From Clostridiales bacterium (GTDB lineage: Bacteria > Bacillota > Clostridia > Peptostreptococcales > Acidaminobacteraceae), in NCBI GenBank assembly GCA_030446305.1, contig JASUSA010000008.1:1-64000 (forward strand): a DNA stretch of 64,000 bases, written 5' to 3'. Positions 39,404 to 49,152 of this stretch are shown piece by piece. Position 1 is the first letter of the stretch; each line of letters begins with the position of its first letter. Under the pieces are notes generated by a model. That model worked only from the letters and a program-made list of their open reading frames with translations, searched no databases and was not told where the DNA came from. The position numbers and the translations under genes are program-made.

Positions 39404-40219
39404 TTAGATGCCTCTTTCCGTGCGAATGGGCACAATATGTGATTGCGGTTTTTCAGCCTCTTCTGCTGTAAAATGTAATACCTGCGTTCCCAATCGATAA
39501 ACACGTCTGATGTTGTCAACGGTCAGAACGGTTTCCGGCGCCCCTTCTGAAACGACAGTCCCCGCTTCGAGCAGTACCGCCCGCGTTTTCACGCCTCTTT
39601 GTGCAAAGTAAAATGCATGATTCGGATCATGCGTTGACATAACGATGCCATGCGATGATGTCAGCATCATCTCGCTGATATGCTCAAGCACCATCATTTC
39701 ATTTTTTAAATCCAGTGATGCAGTCGGCTCATCCAGCAATTGAAAAACAGCGCCTTGGACAAGACCTCTGGCAATGCGTACCAATTGCCTTTCACCGCCA
39801 CTGAGTGTATGATACATTTGGTCTGCAAGATGATGGATGTCAAGGGCCTTTAAAACCGCCACTGCCAGTGCACGGTCTTTGTCCCCAGGTACGTCAAAAC
39901 GTCCCAAATAAGGTGTTCGTCCCATTAATACAACTTCTCGCGCTGCAAACGGAAAATTAACTTCATCCTTTTGCGGCATATAGGCAATGTGCCTTGCGCG
40001 TTCGGCATCGCGCATCTCACTTACGGGCATCCCTTCAATTTCTATGGAGCCGTCAAAACTGCCTTCAAAACCGCTAATACAGTTGAGCATTGTCGTCTTG
40101 CCGCTGCCGTTTGGCCCTAACAGGCAGACGAGTTCACCCTGTTCAACTGCTGTTGATATATCGTCCAATATGATTTGGTGTCCATACTGAAAGCTCAAAT
40201 GCTTGATGCTCAACGTCAT
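39404..40219 (-). CDS. FecE/BtuD-type ABC transporter ATP-binding protein
   Basis: MTLSIKHLSFQYGHQIILDDI; LLGPNGSGKTTMLN; LSGGERQLVRIARGLVQ; QLLDEPTASLD. Confidence 0.93.
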   Translation of the reverse strand: MTLSIKHLSFQYGHQIILDDISTAVEQGELVCLLGPNGSGKTTMLNCISGFEGSFDGSIEIEGMPVSEMRDAERARHIAYMPQKDEVNFPFAAREVVLMGRTPYLGRFDVPGDKDRALAVAVLKALDIHHLADQMYHTLSGGERQLVRIARGLVQGAVFQLLDEPTASLDLKNEMMVLEHISEMMLTSSHGIVMSTHDPNHAFYFAQRGVKTRAVLLEAGTVVSEGAPETVLTVDNIRRVYRLGTQVLHFTAEEAEKPQSHIVPIRTERGI

Positions 40220-40230
40220 GCGCTTCCCCC

Positions 40231-41295
40231 TTACCAATTTCGCCCCTTTGTCCTTCTCAAGAGGAATACGTAGAACGGCGCGCCAACAAGCGCTGTAATA
40301 ATACCGATAGGCATCTCTGCAGATGAAATACTTCTGGCAAAGATATCAACGATGACCAGAAAGCCGCCGCCAAGCGCAAAAGAAAGCGGCAACAGCGTTC
40401 GATAATCTGAACCAATAAGCATTCGAATCATATGCGGCATAACGAGTCCAATCCATCCGATCGTACCCGAAACAGCTACTGCGGCAGCCGTCATAAGCGC
40501 ACTGCACGCAATCAGAATGCCCTTTGTACGCCGAATATTTACGCCCAGTGAAAAAGCTTCTAAATCTCCCAGCGACAGTACATTCATCCGCCAGCGCATC
40601 AGGTAAATAACAAAAAAACTGATGCTAATTGGAAAAATAGCGATCATCAACTCCCGGTATCCTGTATTCGCCAAACTTCCCATCAGCCAAAAAACAATAC
40701 CCGGTAGCTCATCATAAGGATCGGCTATGTATTTACCGAAAGAAACAAGCGCTGAAAACACCGATGATACAATGACACCACCCAATACGAGCATAATGGT
40801 AGGCGTTGACCGATAAGCCGATGCAATTCGATAGCTCATCCATACAGCGAGCAAACCAAATGAAAACGCCAGCAAAATAACAGCGCCATAACGGCCATTG
40901 AAAAAGATAAATCCCAACACCGCACCAAAACTGGCACCATTGCTCACGCCAAGCATGCCTGCATCAACAAGTGGATTTCGAAAGATTCCCTGCAGCACCG
41001 CACCGCTTACAGCCAGTGCGCCACCAACGAAAAAGCCAAGAATAGCGCGCGGCAAACGTATCTGAAAAATTACACCTGCCACCACATCCTGTACATCATA
41101 ATGCCAGGTGGTTATCCCCAGCCACAATCGCTGCAGCACTTCTATAAACGATATCGGATAACGTCCGAGGAACAGTGCCGCGAGCATTGCTGCAAAAGGC
41201 AGCAATGCTATGCAAACGCTGATCATTCGCAATCGTGTTTTACGATGATTTGTCAGACTATTTCGATTTGACAACCCAAACGACCCCCACAACAA
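40231..41295 (-). CDS. FecCD/BtuC-family ABC permease
   Basis: LPRAILGFFVGGALAVSGAVLQGIFRNPLVDAGMLGVSNGASFGAV; GTIGWIGLVMPHMIRMLIGSDYRTLLPLS. Confidence 0.93.
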   Translation of the reverse strand: MLWGSFGLSNRNSLTNHRKTRLRMISVCIALLPFAAMLAALFLGRYPISFIEVLQRLWLGITTWHYDVQDVVAGVIFQIRLPRAILGFFVGGALAVSGAVLQGIFRNPLVDAGMLGVSNGASFGAVLGFIFFNGRYGAVILLAFSFGLLAVWMSYRIASAYRSTPTIMLVLGGVIVSSVFSALVSFGKYIADPYDELPGIVFWLMGSLANTGYRELMIAIFPISISFFVIYLMRWRMNVLSLGDLEAFSLGVNIRRTKGILIACSALMTAAAVAVSGTIGWIGLVMPHMIRMLIGSDYRTLLPLSFALGGGFLVIVDIFARSISSAEMPIGIITALVGAPFYVFLLRRTKGRNW

Positions 41296-42025
41296 CGATT
41301 AAACCGACGATAACAACGAGAATCGTATTTCTCGAAATCCCTCCGCTTTGATCTACAGCGGTATCATTTGCCGGTTCAACTGCCGCACTTTCATCAGGTG
41401 CATTCTGGTCTGTTACTTCATCGGCTGCTGCAGTATCGCTGGAATCCGCTGCAGGTGCATCCATGCTTCCAGACGTACTTTCAGGCGTACTTTCAGGTGT
41501 ACTTTCAGGTGTACTTTCAGCGGTCTCAGCTGGTGCCGCTTCTGCCGGTGCAGCTTCCGCCGCAGTTTCTTCAGAGACAATCGTAAAGGTGACTTGTTGA
41601 TCTTCACCTAAAGCATTTCCATTTTTAGCGGCTAGCTCTTTTGAGATATTAAGTGTATACGTCTCTCCCGGCGTCCATGCGCCAAACGGCCTTATTTCAA
41701 TGGTATTGCGTATATCTCGGTTCACTTGGTCGTCACCGAAGAACGTGAGGAAATTAGCGGGCGCCCCCGTCGAATCAACCATTGAGAAACACGCTGCATT
41801 CGCATCTTTTACACTTAAGTTAACAACGTTATTTGAGAAATTAAGATAGATAATTTCATTAACGCCAACGGCATCAAGTCCGTTTTCAACATCAACGGAT
41901 TCCAGCGTCAGCGGATTATCACCGCCACCCCCACCGTTGCCGCCCTCAGCAAAAGATGCAATGCCCATCATCAATAAACACACTAAGACAAGACTTACAA
42001 TTTTTAGCGATCTAAACTGTTTCAT
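41258..42025 (-). CDS. Secreted, membrane-anchored Ig-like (Big_5/SbsA-type) surface protein with STPE repeat linker
   Basis: Signal peptide; GLDAVGVNEIIYLNFSNNVVNLSV...GETYTLNISKELAAKNGNALGEDQQVTFTI; ESTPESTPESTPEST repeat; C-terminal TM plus WVVKSK. Confidence 0.75.
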   Translation of the reverse strand: MKQFRSLKIVSLVLVCLLMMGIASFAEGGNGGGGGDNPLTLESVDVENGLDAVGVNEIIYLNFSNNVVNLSVKDANAACFSMVDSTGAPANFLTFFGDDQVNRDIRNTIEIRPFGAWTPGETYTLNISKELAAKNGNALGEDQQVTFTIVSEETAAEAAPAEAAPAETAESTPESTPESTPESTSGSMDAPAADSSDTAAADEVTDQNAPDESAAVEPANDTAVDQSGGISRNTILVVIVGLIVVVGVVWVVKSK

Positions 42026-42145
42026 ACGAATGCCTCCACTTTTTATTTAACCTTGTGATTGACGCTACAACCCAAAACAAAATCACATCGAAGTCAGTAT
42101 CACGATTGATACTACGGTAAAATCAAGACAGTATGCCCTGAAATG

Positions 42146-42294
42146 AGCATAAAAAAAGCACCGTCAGGCGGGGCTTGTGATTCAGGCAAAGCGGCTAAGT
42201 ATTGATCACACGTTCCGTTTTGTCCCGTATTGATTTTCGCCTATCCTCGAGTTTTATGCAGCGCTGGATGCGCATTCATCACAATAAGATTATA
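42146..42294 (-). ncRNA. Unassigned structured leader with terminator (candidate riboswitch/attenuator) upstream of the ABC operon
   Basis: About 140-nt leader after a consensus promoter; contains TGTGAT...ATCACA pairing and ends AAGCcCCGcctgaCGGtGCTTTTTTT (minus strand). Confidence 0.5.
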
Positions 42295-42317
42295 GGCCTT
42301 TGTCCACTAACTGTCAA
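42289..42317 (-). promoter_or_regulatory. Consensus promoter of the surface-protein/ABC/TiaS-like operon
   Basis: TTGACA (42317-42312), 17 bp, TATAAT (42294-42289). Confidence 0.85.
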
Positions 42318-42380
42318 ACGATAACCGACACCATTCAATTATAAATCTATTTCATGCACTGCCCTCTGTAGGACTTAAAC

Positions 42381-42411
42381 AAAAAACAAACAGGCCCCAT
42401 ATTCAGGGCCT
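42381..42411 (-). terminator. Intrinsic terminator of the 42431-42991 gene
   Basis: Minus strand AGGCCCTGAATATGGGGCCTGTTTGTTTTTT. Confidence 0.8.
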
Positions 42412-42430
42412 CTCCTATCTTGCCATTCTA

Positions 42431-42991
42431 TTATTCACTCATGATGCGATCCGCTTCAATTCCGTTCTGCGCATTTGCCTGATCCAATTGCTGTTCAACC
42501 TGTTGTCTCTTCTTGATTTCAGCATTGTACGCCCCAACTGATATGGTTCCCTCTGAGAGCATCTGGCTCAATTCATATTCTGAGTAATTCGATAAATCTG
42601 ATGTATCGTCATCCTCATCATCACTTGCGCTAACCGTCGCAATCGTACGCTGATTGTTTTCCTGCGTCTTGCTCGCCGTCGCAGACACCAACGTTTCAGT
42701 CTCGGATGCATTTTCTGTCGTACCATCAGATGCGGCCATCGTCATGACCATCGAAACACCTTTTGCGCTCAGCTCAAGCAAATCGCCATCGGAAAGAACC
42801 GTCACTGTCGATTCGCCATCAACGGCTGTACTCGTTACTGCATTTGATGCCGTCGGTATTGATGCAGAGCGCAATGACGTATTCGCATCTGTCATGGATT
42901 CCTTTTTTTGCGCTGTCTCTGCATTTTTTTCATTCACTTGATTGGTTTGATTTGCTGTCCCGATTTGATGAATACCTGATAATGCTGCCAC
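42431..42991 (-). CDS. Hypothetical Ser/Thr/Ala-rich protein with acidic linker and C-terminal coiled-coil segment
   Basis: GTG start (VAALSGIHQIG) after GAAGGAGG; C-term SNYSEYELSQMLSEGTISVGAYNAEIKKRQQVEQQ. Confidence 0.7.
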   Translation of the reverse strand: MAALSGIHQIGTANQTNQVNEKNAETAQKKESMTDANTSLRSASIPTASNAVTSTAVDGESTVTVLSDGDLLELSAKGVSMVMTMAASDGTTENASETETLVSATASKTQENNQRTIATVSASDDEDDDTSDLSNYSEYELSQMLSEGTISVGAYNAEIKKRQQVEQQLDQANAQNGIEADRIMSE

Positions 42992-43144
42992 TTCAGCACC
43001 TCCTTCTCGCAATCAAATCCCAATAACGACCCCGCGCCAAATGTCTTTTCATTAAAAAAAGGCGAACGCACTCTCTCTCTAGCGTCCACCTTCATTATAC
43101 ACAAAATATCACAGCGCTAATCAATAAGCCGCCATATTGCCTCA

Positions 43145-44368
43145 TTAGCGTGCCTTTTGCCGCCCTTCCACATAACTGATTCCCGCCATGCCCATCGTTC
43201 CCACGACGGCAAATGCACCGACCAGCCACCAGACACTGTAAATATCCTTGTAATCGATATAACGGCCGATGAGTGCCGTTCCCAAGATAGCCCCAATGGA
43301 AAAGCTCAAGTTCGTCACCGCATTAAACCGTGCTCTAAAGTTCTGCGGTGTATGATTGGTAATGTATACGCCAAAGTTAACTGCATTGATAATTTCACCA
43401 AGCGTCCAAATAACGGTCGACAGATAAAAAAACGGCAGCGATCGTATCATGCCGATCATGCCAAATCCCACCACATAGGTCAAACCGCTGAACGCCATAT
43501 TGGTTATGGGCCTAAAATGTTGAGAAAACCGCGTTGCTGCTATGGTAAGCAGAATAACGGTAATCGCATTTAAACTCATAAGCGATCCAAAAATCGGCGC
43601 ACCGCTTTCACCATACAGTGCATCCATCATCAGCGGAAGTGAAAAACCGGTTTGAACATAACTCGCGCTGAAGAATATATTGAAAACCAAAAAGAGCATG
43701 AGCAGCGGCCGCTTCATCAGCACAGTAAAAATACTGCCTTCTTCGTGCTGCTCAGACTCGGAATACGCTGCCGTCGTCGACTGATCCGGCATGGATTCTG
43801 AAACCAGTCGTCCAACGAGAACAACTGCGACAAACGATGTAATCGCATCGCCCAAGAAGACCATAAACAACAAGTGATTAAAGAGGAACCCGGCAACGAT
43901 CGGGCCAAGCGCCACGCCAATATTAATCCCTAAATAAGAAAGTGAAAAACCGCGCTGTCTATCTTCCGGCGACAGAACGTCTGCCAAAATAGCACCAATA
44001 ATCGGACGAACAGCGCCATTGAAAAATGCAGATGCCATAATGAGTCCAATCATCACCGGCTGATCATAGACAAATGTACAAATAAACAGCGAAATCCCCG
44101 CCAATGCCTGCGCAACCAAATACGTTCGCTTACGTCCCCAGTGATCGGCCGCCTTTCCGCCAATAAAACTGCCCGGAATCGCAACCAGTGTTGTCATCAT
44201 GACGATGGTACCGGTATAGGTGATACTATAGTTAAATTGCGACGTTAGAAAAAAAGTCAGAAAAGGTCTGACAAAATCACCAAAGCGATTGATAATTTGT
44301 GCGATAAAAATCACATAAACCGCTTGAGGAAGCCCTCTATAGGTGTCAAACCGCTTCAAAATTCCCAT
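43145..44368 (-). CDS. MFS transporter
   Basis: GGKAADHWGRKRTYLVAQALAG (MFS loop 2-3 motif), 12-TM pattern. Confidence 0.93.
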   Translation of the reverse strand: MGILKRFDTYRGLPQAVYVIFIAQIINRFGDFVRPFLTFFLTSQFNYSITYTGTIVMMTTLVAIPGSFIGGKAADHWGRKRTYLVAQALAGISLFICTFVYDQPVMIGLIMASAFFNGAVRPIIGAILADVLSPEDRQRGFSLSYLGINIGVALGPIVAGFLFNHLLFMVFLGDAITSFVAVVLVGRLVSESMPDQSTTAAYSESEQHEEGSIFTVLMKRPLLMLFLVFNIFFSASYVQTGFSLPLMMDALYGESGAPIFGSLMSLNAITVILLTIAATRFSQHFRPITNMAFSGLTYVVGFGMIGMIRSLPFFYLSTVIWTLGEIINAVNFGVYITNHTPQNFRARFNAVTNLSFSIGAILGTALIGRYIDYKDIYSVWWLVGAFAVVGTMGMAGISYVEGRQKAR

Positions 44369-44583
44369 CTCATCACCCCTTGAAAATAATATAGTAATAC
44401 CTTATCATCAGGGCTTTCAGAAGTCACGCAGAATCACTTTAGCCGGATATTAAGTTAACGTCACAATTGCAGGCATGTGTGTGCCTTCATCTATTTGCAG
44501 AAGTAAAGCCGGCATCGTTGGTTATAATGCCGGCTTACATTTTTATGTTAAAGTTCTTTCAACGCGAACGGTCTCAAAAAAGT

Positions 44584-45549
44584 TTATGAAATCGCATTGG
44601 CTTCATCGACAGCAGATGCATTTTTAACATCTTTATAGTTTAGATAACTTGCGCCCACGATGATGATAATGCCCACTGTGCTCAACAAATCCGGGTAAGT
44701 CCCCCATATGAACAATGCCAAAACAGCGCTGAAAATAATATTGGCATAGGCATAAATGGAGACTTCAGAAGCTTTTGCATGATGGTAGGCGCTTGTTAAA
44801 AATACTTGACCGCCCATGGCGCTTAGGCCTGTCATTAGCAGAAAGAAAAATTCTCGTGGCGTCAGCCACTTAAAATTTAAAACAGTCGGCACAATCATTA
44901 CAACTGTTGAAAAAAATGAAAAGAAAAATACCACAGTGGCAGGTTCTTCATAAGTGCGAAGTTTGCTGACAAAGGTATAAGCCAGTCCCGCAAAAATAGA
45001 AGAGAGAAACACGACAATTGTCGGGATCAACACTTCCGGCGCCGACGGCTTTGAAACAATAAATACGCCGGCCAGTGCCATGAGCATATAAACAATTTGC
45101 GATGTGCGTATCTTTTCTTTTAATAGGAAAACAGCAAAAATCAGTACCCAGAACTGCGATAGTTTCTGAATGGTACTCGCTGTGGCTACATCCATGCGCT
45201 CTAGCGCATAAAACATTGTCACAACACCGACGACACCGCAAATACTTCTTCCAACAAGAAGCGGCAGGCTTTTCATATTACCCAGCGGTCGAACTTTATT
45301 TTTTCGGACAATATAGTAGGCAAAAAAAATTGAAAAGAAGTTTCTGAAAAAGACCTTTTCAAATATTGGCACCTCGTTTCCCGCCAGCTTTACCGAAATA
45401 CTCATAAGCGCAAAGCAAAAGGCTGAAATAAGCATATACACAATAGCACGCATTTTTTCCTTTTCACCTCTGTCTATTTGCGCCACTGTGTCTTCAGTTG
45501 TGCTCGCGCTTCCTGTTTCAGGAATCTCATTTATCTGTTTCTTCATCAT
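44584..45549 (-). CDS. EamA/DMT-family transporter
   Basis: Ten-TM repeat; FFRNFFSIFFAYYIVRKN, GLAYTFVSKLRTYEEPATVVFFFSFFSTV. Confidence 0.88.
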   Translation of the reverse strand: MMKKQINEIPETGSASTTEDTVAQIDRGEKEKMRAIVYMLISAFCFALMSISVKLAGNEVPIFEKVFFRNFFSIFFAYYIVRKNKVRPLGNMKSLPLLVGRSICGVVGVVTMFYALERMDVATASTIQKLSQFWVLIFAVFLLKEKIRTSQIVYMLMALAGVFIVSKPSAPEVLIPTIVVFLSSIFAGLAYTFVSKLRTYEEPATVVFFFSFFSTVVMIVPTVLNFKWLTPREFFFLLMTGLSAMGGQVFLTSAYHHAKASEVSIYAYANIIFSAVLALFIWGTYPDLLSTVGIIIIVGASYLNYKDVKNASAVDEANAIS

Positions 45550-45579
45550 AAATTGCCTTTCTGCTTCGATCGCATCGTC

Positions 45580-45618
45580 AAAAAAATAGACAACGCCCCG
45601 TTAAAAGCAAACGGGGCG
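45580..45618 (-). terminator. Terminator after GntR gene
   Basis: CGCCCCGTTtgcttttAACGGGGCG then T-rich (minus strand). Confidence 0.85.
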
Positions 45619-45622
45619 ATTC

Positions 45623-46270
45623 TTATTTAAAAATATACTCAAGTTTACTGTGATGATTGGTCACTTCCGTCGCTGCAAGTTCTGCATTGCCCGATTTAAT
45701 GGCATCTAATATCCGACCATGTTCATCTAAGGTCGCTTGAATACGGCCTTCTCGATTTAATGACTGGTATCTGGAAATGCTCAATAAGTCTTGAAAGTGT
45801 TTTAAAAGCGATTCCAGCTGAGGACTGTTTAATGTTTGATAGATGGTTTCATGGAAAGAAGTGTTCAGATCAAAAACCTTATCAACATCTGCCTTCTTTG
45901 TATAAAACGCCATCAGATCATAAATATCTTCCAGTTTTTCGACGTCATCTGTTGACATTCTGTCAATTGCAAATCTAATCGCAACATCTTCAATACTCTG
46001 CCGCATCGCGCATAAATCTTTAACATCCTGATCTGATATACCGACGACAACAGCGCCCCTATTGGGAATACTGTCAATCAGTCCTTCCAGCTCCAGTTGC
46101 TTTAGCGCTTCTCTAACCGGCGTCCTACTGATGTCCATCTCTTTCGCGATCTTGATCTCATTGAGCTTATAGCCCTTTGGATAGAGACCATTGACAATAT
46201 CATTTCTCAATTTTTGAAAAACGACATCTGAAAGAGAGCGCCCCTTTGCCTTTTCCGAATAGATGCTCAT
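45623..46270 (-). CDS. GntR-family (FadR/FCD) transcriptional regulator
   Basis: SLSDVVFQKLRNDIVNGLYPKGYKLNEIKIAKEMDISRTPVREALKQLELEGLI; C-terminal FCD helices. Confidence 0.94.
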   Translation of the reverse strand: MSIYSEKAKGRSLSDVVFQKLRNDIVNGLYPKGYKLNEIKIAKEMDISRTPVREALKQLELEGLIDSIPNRGAVVVGISDQDVKDLCAMRQSIEDVAIRFAIDRMSTDDVEKLEDIYDLMAFYTKKADVDKVFDLNTSFHETIYQTLNSPQLESLLKHFQDLLSISRYQSLNREGRIQATLDEHGRILDAIKSGNAELAATEVTNHHSKLEYIFK

Positions 46271-46417
46271 TGCACGTATCCTTTCATGTGAAAACGATTT
46301 GAGGCAGCATCGCCTCATTTAATTGTATTTTTTCAAACACATTATTTCACATTGTTCGGGATTTTACAATGCCTAATTTTAAGTTGTATGCCTTTTTACT
46401 TTAAAATGTTCACCTTT

Positions 46418-47269
46418 TTAAAGAATTTGATACTTTTTGCGAAAAGCAGTTGGCGTCATCTGGCTATAATGCTTAAAAAAACGACTGAAATAATTGCTGT
46501 CTCTGAGACCCGCTTGATTGGCAATTTCACCAATGCTGAGATCTGTTTCCAGCAGCAGCTCACGTGCTTTTGCAATCCGTACTTGGTTTAAAAAATCAAT
46601 GGGCGTATAATGCATAACGCCCTTAAACAGTCTTGAATAGTGAATCGCACTGATTTTTGTCATCTCTGCCAAAATATCCAGCGTGATGCGTTCCTGATAG
46701 CGATATGTCATCAGTGATACCGTCGGTTTTAGCTGACTCAGTGTGTGCTTATACGTCTTATACGCACCTTGATCCGAATGCTTTGTTTTAACTTGTCTAA
46801 GTAATTCTATAAGCAACAGCCTGCCTGCATTTTCTAAAGCAGGGATGTCCCCGACTTGCCACGCTGCATCCATCACCTCTAAAAAAGGCACTGCACGCGC
46901 TCGAATTACCGGATCTCTTCTTAAAAAATAATGTTGCTGATGGAACATATTGTTTAAGAATTTCTGCTGTATATCGGCTAGATTATCCGTCAACGCAAAC
47001 AAATCAATCTGATACAGTGCAAAGCGCACAGATGGCGTCGTTTTTTCCGCACTGTGCACCTCGTTTGAATTGACGACAACAATATCTCCCGGCTTAACGC
47101 GAATTGCTTCGTCAATAACCGTGAGCACCATCTCACCTTCAATCATCCGATAAAATTCCAAATGATGATGCCAGTGCGGCAAAAAAAGAATGCCGGGCAT
47201 CACATGGGTTACCTGTTCAATTTTGATTGAAGCGTATCTCAGCTTACCGTCTATACTTAATTCGTACAC
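46418..47269 (-). CDS. AraC-family transcriptional regulator with cupin N-terminus
   Basis: HHHLEFYRMIEGEMVLTV; C-terminal ARELLLETDLSIGEIANQAGLRDSNYFSRFFKHYSQMTPTAFRKKY. Confidence 0.95.
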   Translation of the reverse strand: MYELSIDGKLRYASIKIEQVTHVMPGILFLPHWHHHLEFYRMIEGEMVLTVIDEAIRVKPGDIVVVNSNEVHSAEKTTPSVRFALYQIDLFALTDNLADIQQKFLNNMFHQQHYFLRRDPVIRARAVPFLEVMDAAWQVGDIPALENAGRLLLIELLRQVKTKHSDQGAYKTYKHTLSQLKPTVSLMTYRYQERITLDILAEMTKISAIHYSRLFKGVMHYTPIDFLNQVRIAKARELLLETDLSIGEIANQAGLRDSNYFSRFFKHYSQMTPTAFRKKYQIL

Positions 47270-47359
47270 GTTTCAATCTCCAAGGGGTTGCTTTTGATCT
47301 GTACATCATATCACACCCCAGAGCGTCTTGCTACTTAAAATTGAAAAAGCGGACTGCGC

Positions 47360-48283
47360 TCAGTCACTTTCCCGCCTGTTGACAATTAAAATGCCAACGG
47401 CTATCAGCAGCAGTGCCGTCAATACCGAAGCGGTGTCAAACATTGCGGATTCCGCCAATAAAACATTTGAAAAAATAACACCAAAGACCGGCGTCGTAAA
47501 ACCAAAGACAGCAACACTGGAAACGGGATACACATTGAGCAGCAAGCTCCATATTGCATAAGCAGCTGCTGAAACGCCACTCAAATATACTAACACGCCA
47601 AGGCTTTGCACAGTGGGCAAATGAATCGCGCCGCCGAAGATATTGCCGACAAACAGCATTGTCAAACCGCCGACGATAAATTGGTATGTTGCCAGCAGCA
47701 CCGGATTCGAATCACCGGCAAACCGCTTCATAAGATTTGTCGAAATCGCATAGGAAACAGTCGCCATAAAGACAAGTCCTTCCCCTAACCAATGCATGCC
47801 CGCGAACGCGTCGACATCCTGCAAATGTACCCACAGTATGCCGAAAAAGCCAAGCAAACAACCCACTGTCTTTTGCAACGTCAATTGCTCATTGTGAAAA
47901 ACAAGCGATGAAATAATCACGGCGACAAAGACATTGCCGCCTGCGACAATAGAAGCACCTGTCCCCGATGTCTTTGAAACGCCAATGTAAAAAAAAGTGT
48001 ACTGCAAGACGGTTTGAAAGAGGCTGATCCATATAATAGGTTTCCAATCGCACCGTTTTGGCAGCCCCGTTCTGCGAACGGTCATCAACCATAACAGTGC
48101 ACCTGCCAAAACAAATCGAAGCCCTGCATAATAAATGTATTGCCATACACTGCCGTCCGTCATGCCGGAAAGTGCATATCCCCATTTGACAGCAGGGAAT
48201 GCGCTTCCCCAAAGTGCACAGCAAAATGTTGCCGAAATCGCCAATATCCCCATTCGTCTGATTTTGCCTCTATCAGAAACCAT
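47360..48283 (-). CDS. EamA/DMT-family transporter
   Basis: WGSAFPAVKWGYAL, GTGASIVAGGNVFVAVIISSLVFHNEQLTLQKTVGCLLGFFGI. Confidence 0.92.
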   Translation of the reverse strand: MVSDRGKIRRMGILAISATFCCALWGSAFPAVKWGYALSGMTDGSVWQYIYYAGLRFVLAGALLWLMTVRRTGLPKRCDWKPIIWISLFQTVLQYTFFYIGVSKTSGTGASIVAGGNVFVAVIISSLVFHNEQLTLQKTVGCLLGFFGILWVHLQDVDAFAGMHWLGEGLVFMATVSYAISTNLMKRFAGDSNPVLLATYQFIVGGLTMLFVGNIFGGAIHLPTVQSLGVLVYLSGVSAAAYAIWSLLLNVYPVSSVAVFGFTTPVFGVIFSNVLLAESAMFDTASVLTALLLIAVGILIVNRRESD

Positions 48284-48293
48284 TGACAGCCTC

Positions 48294-48782
48294 CTAGACG
48301 ATTAATTGAAGATTATCAATCCCCAAGTAAGTGTCAAATTTATAACCGGCATCTTCAATACGTCCGCAATGTTTAAAGCCAAAATCCAAATGAAAGCGAA
48401 TACTGCCCTCATTGGTCGATGTAATAACCGAAACGATGGTGTGAATCGCTTCACATTGTCTCGCATATGCGATGGTATATGCCATCAGCTTTTTACCAAT
48501 GCCTGCACCGCGCTTTGCTTGCGTCACATAAATAGAAAGTTCAACGGTTGCAGCAAAAGCCTGATGTTCTCTGTACCTTGATAGCGCCGCAAAGCCAAGG
48601 GCACCATCACCTTCATCATAAACGAATATCTTATGATAACCTGTATGCGCCTTATACCACGCCATCATGACAGCATCTGTCTTTGGCTCAATATCAAAGA
48701 CCACTGTCGTATTGAGAATTGCCTCATTGTAAATAGCCTTAATTGCCGGCAGGTCGTATTCCCTCGCTTCTCTAATCATCAT
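48294..48782 (-). CDS. GNAT acetyltransferase (phosphinothricin/methionine sulfoximine N-acetyltransferase-like)
   Basis: IREAREYDLPAIKAIYNEAILNTTVVFDIEPKT; ELSIYVTQAKRGAGIGKKLM. Confidence 0.88.
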   Translation of the reverse strand: MMIREAREYDLPAIKAIYNEAILNTTVVFDIEPKTDAVMMAWYKAHTGYHKIFVYDEGDGALGFAALSRYREHQAFAATVELSIYVTQAKRGAGIGKKLMAYTIAYARQCEAIHTIVSVITSTNEGSIRFHLDFGFKHCGRIEDAGYKFDTYLGIDNLQLIV

Positions 48783-49152
48783 TGCCTCCTATCGTCGTAA
48801 AAAATCGCATTTCCGTTTATAGGATCAAAACAAATCGCCATTTCGTTATTCAAATTTACTATAATAATTTTCAAGAAATTCACAACATTGCTTTTCGTTG
48901 ATTTTTCACGACAACATATTGTTTCCCGTCTTCTGAAAACAATGCATATCGCAGAAAAAGAATTGAAATTTAAATGATATGATTTCATTATTTAATTGTT
49001 TTTCCTATTTGACAAGCACTGTCTTTAAACATATGATTGACTTACATTCATATTAATAGATGCTACTAAGAAAGTACAGCAATCATTTTTTATAATTTGT
49101 TATAATTATTTTCTATAACAAGGTGTTTTCCTTTTAATACCCCTTTTGGTAA

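Noticed and set aside
41348-41611. Plus-strand ORFs (87 and 72 aa) opposite the surface protein
   Set aside because: Antisense shadow ORFs over the STPE/Ala-rich repeat region; biased composition, no RBS or independent support.
42146-42294. Cobalamin riboswitch upstream of the BtuCDF/FecBCD-type operon
   Set aside because: The segment GAATCACAAGCCCCGCCTGA weakly resembles the B12-box (AGYCAGGAGACCTGCC) and GGCGAAAATC recalls the core, but the P3-P4 pairing and other conserved core elements could not be identified; left as unassigned leader pending cmscan.
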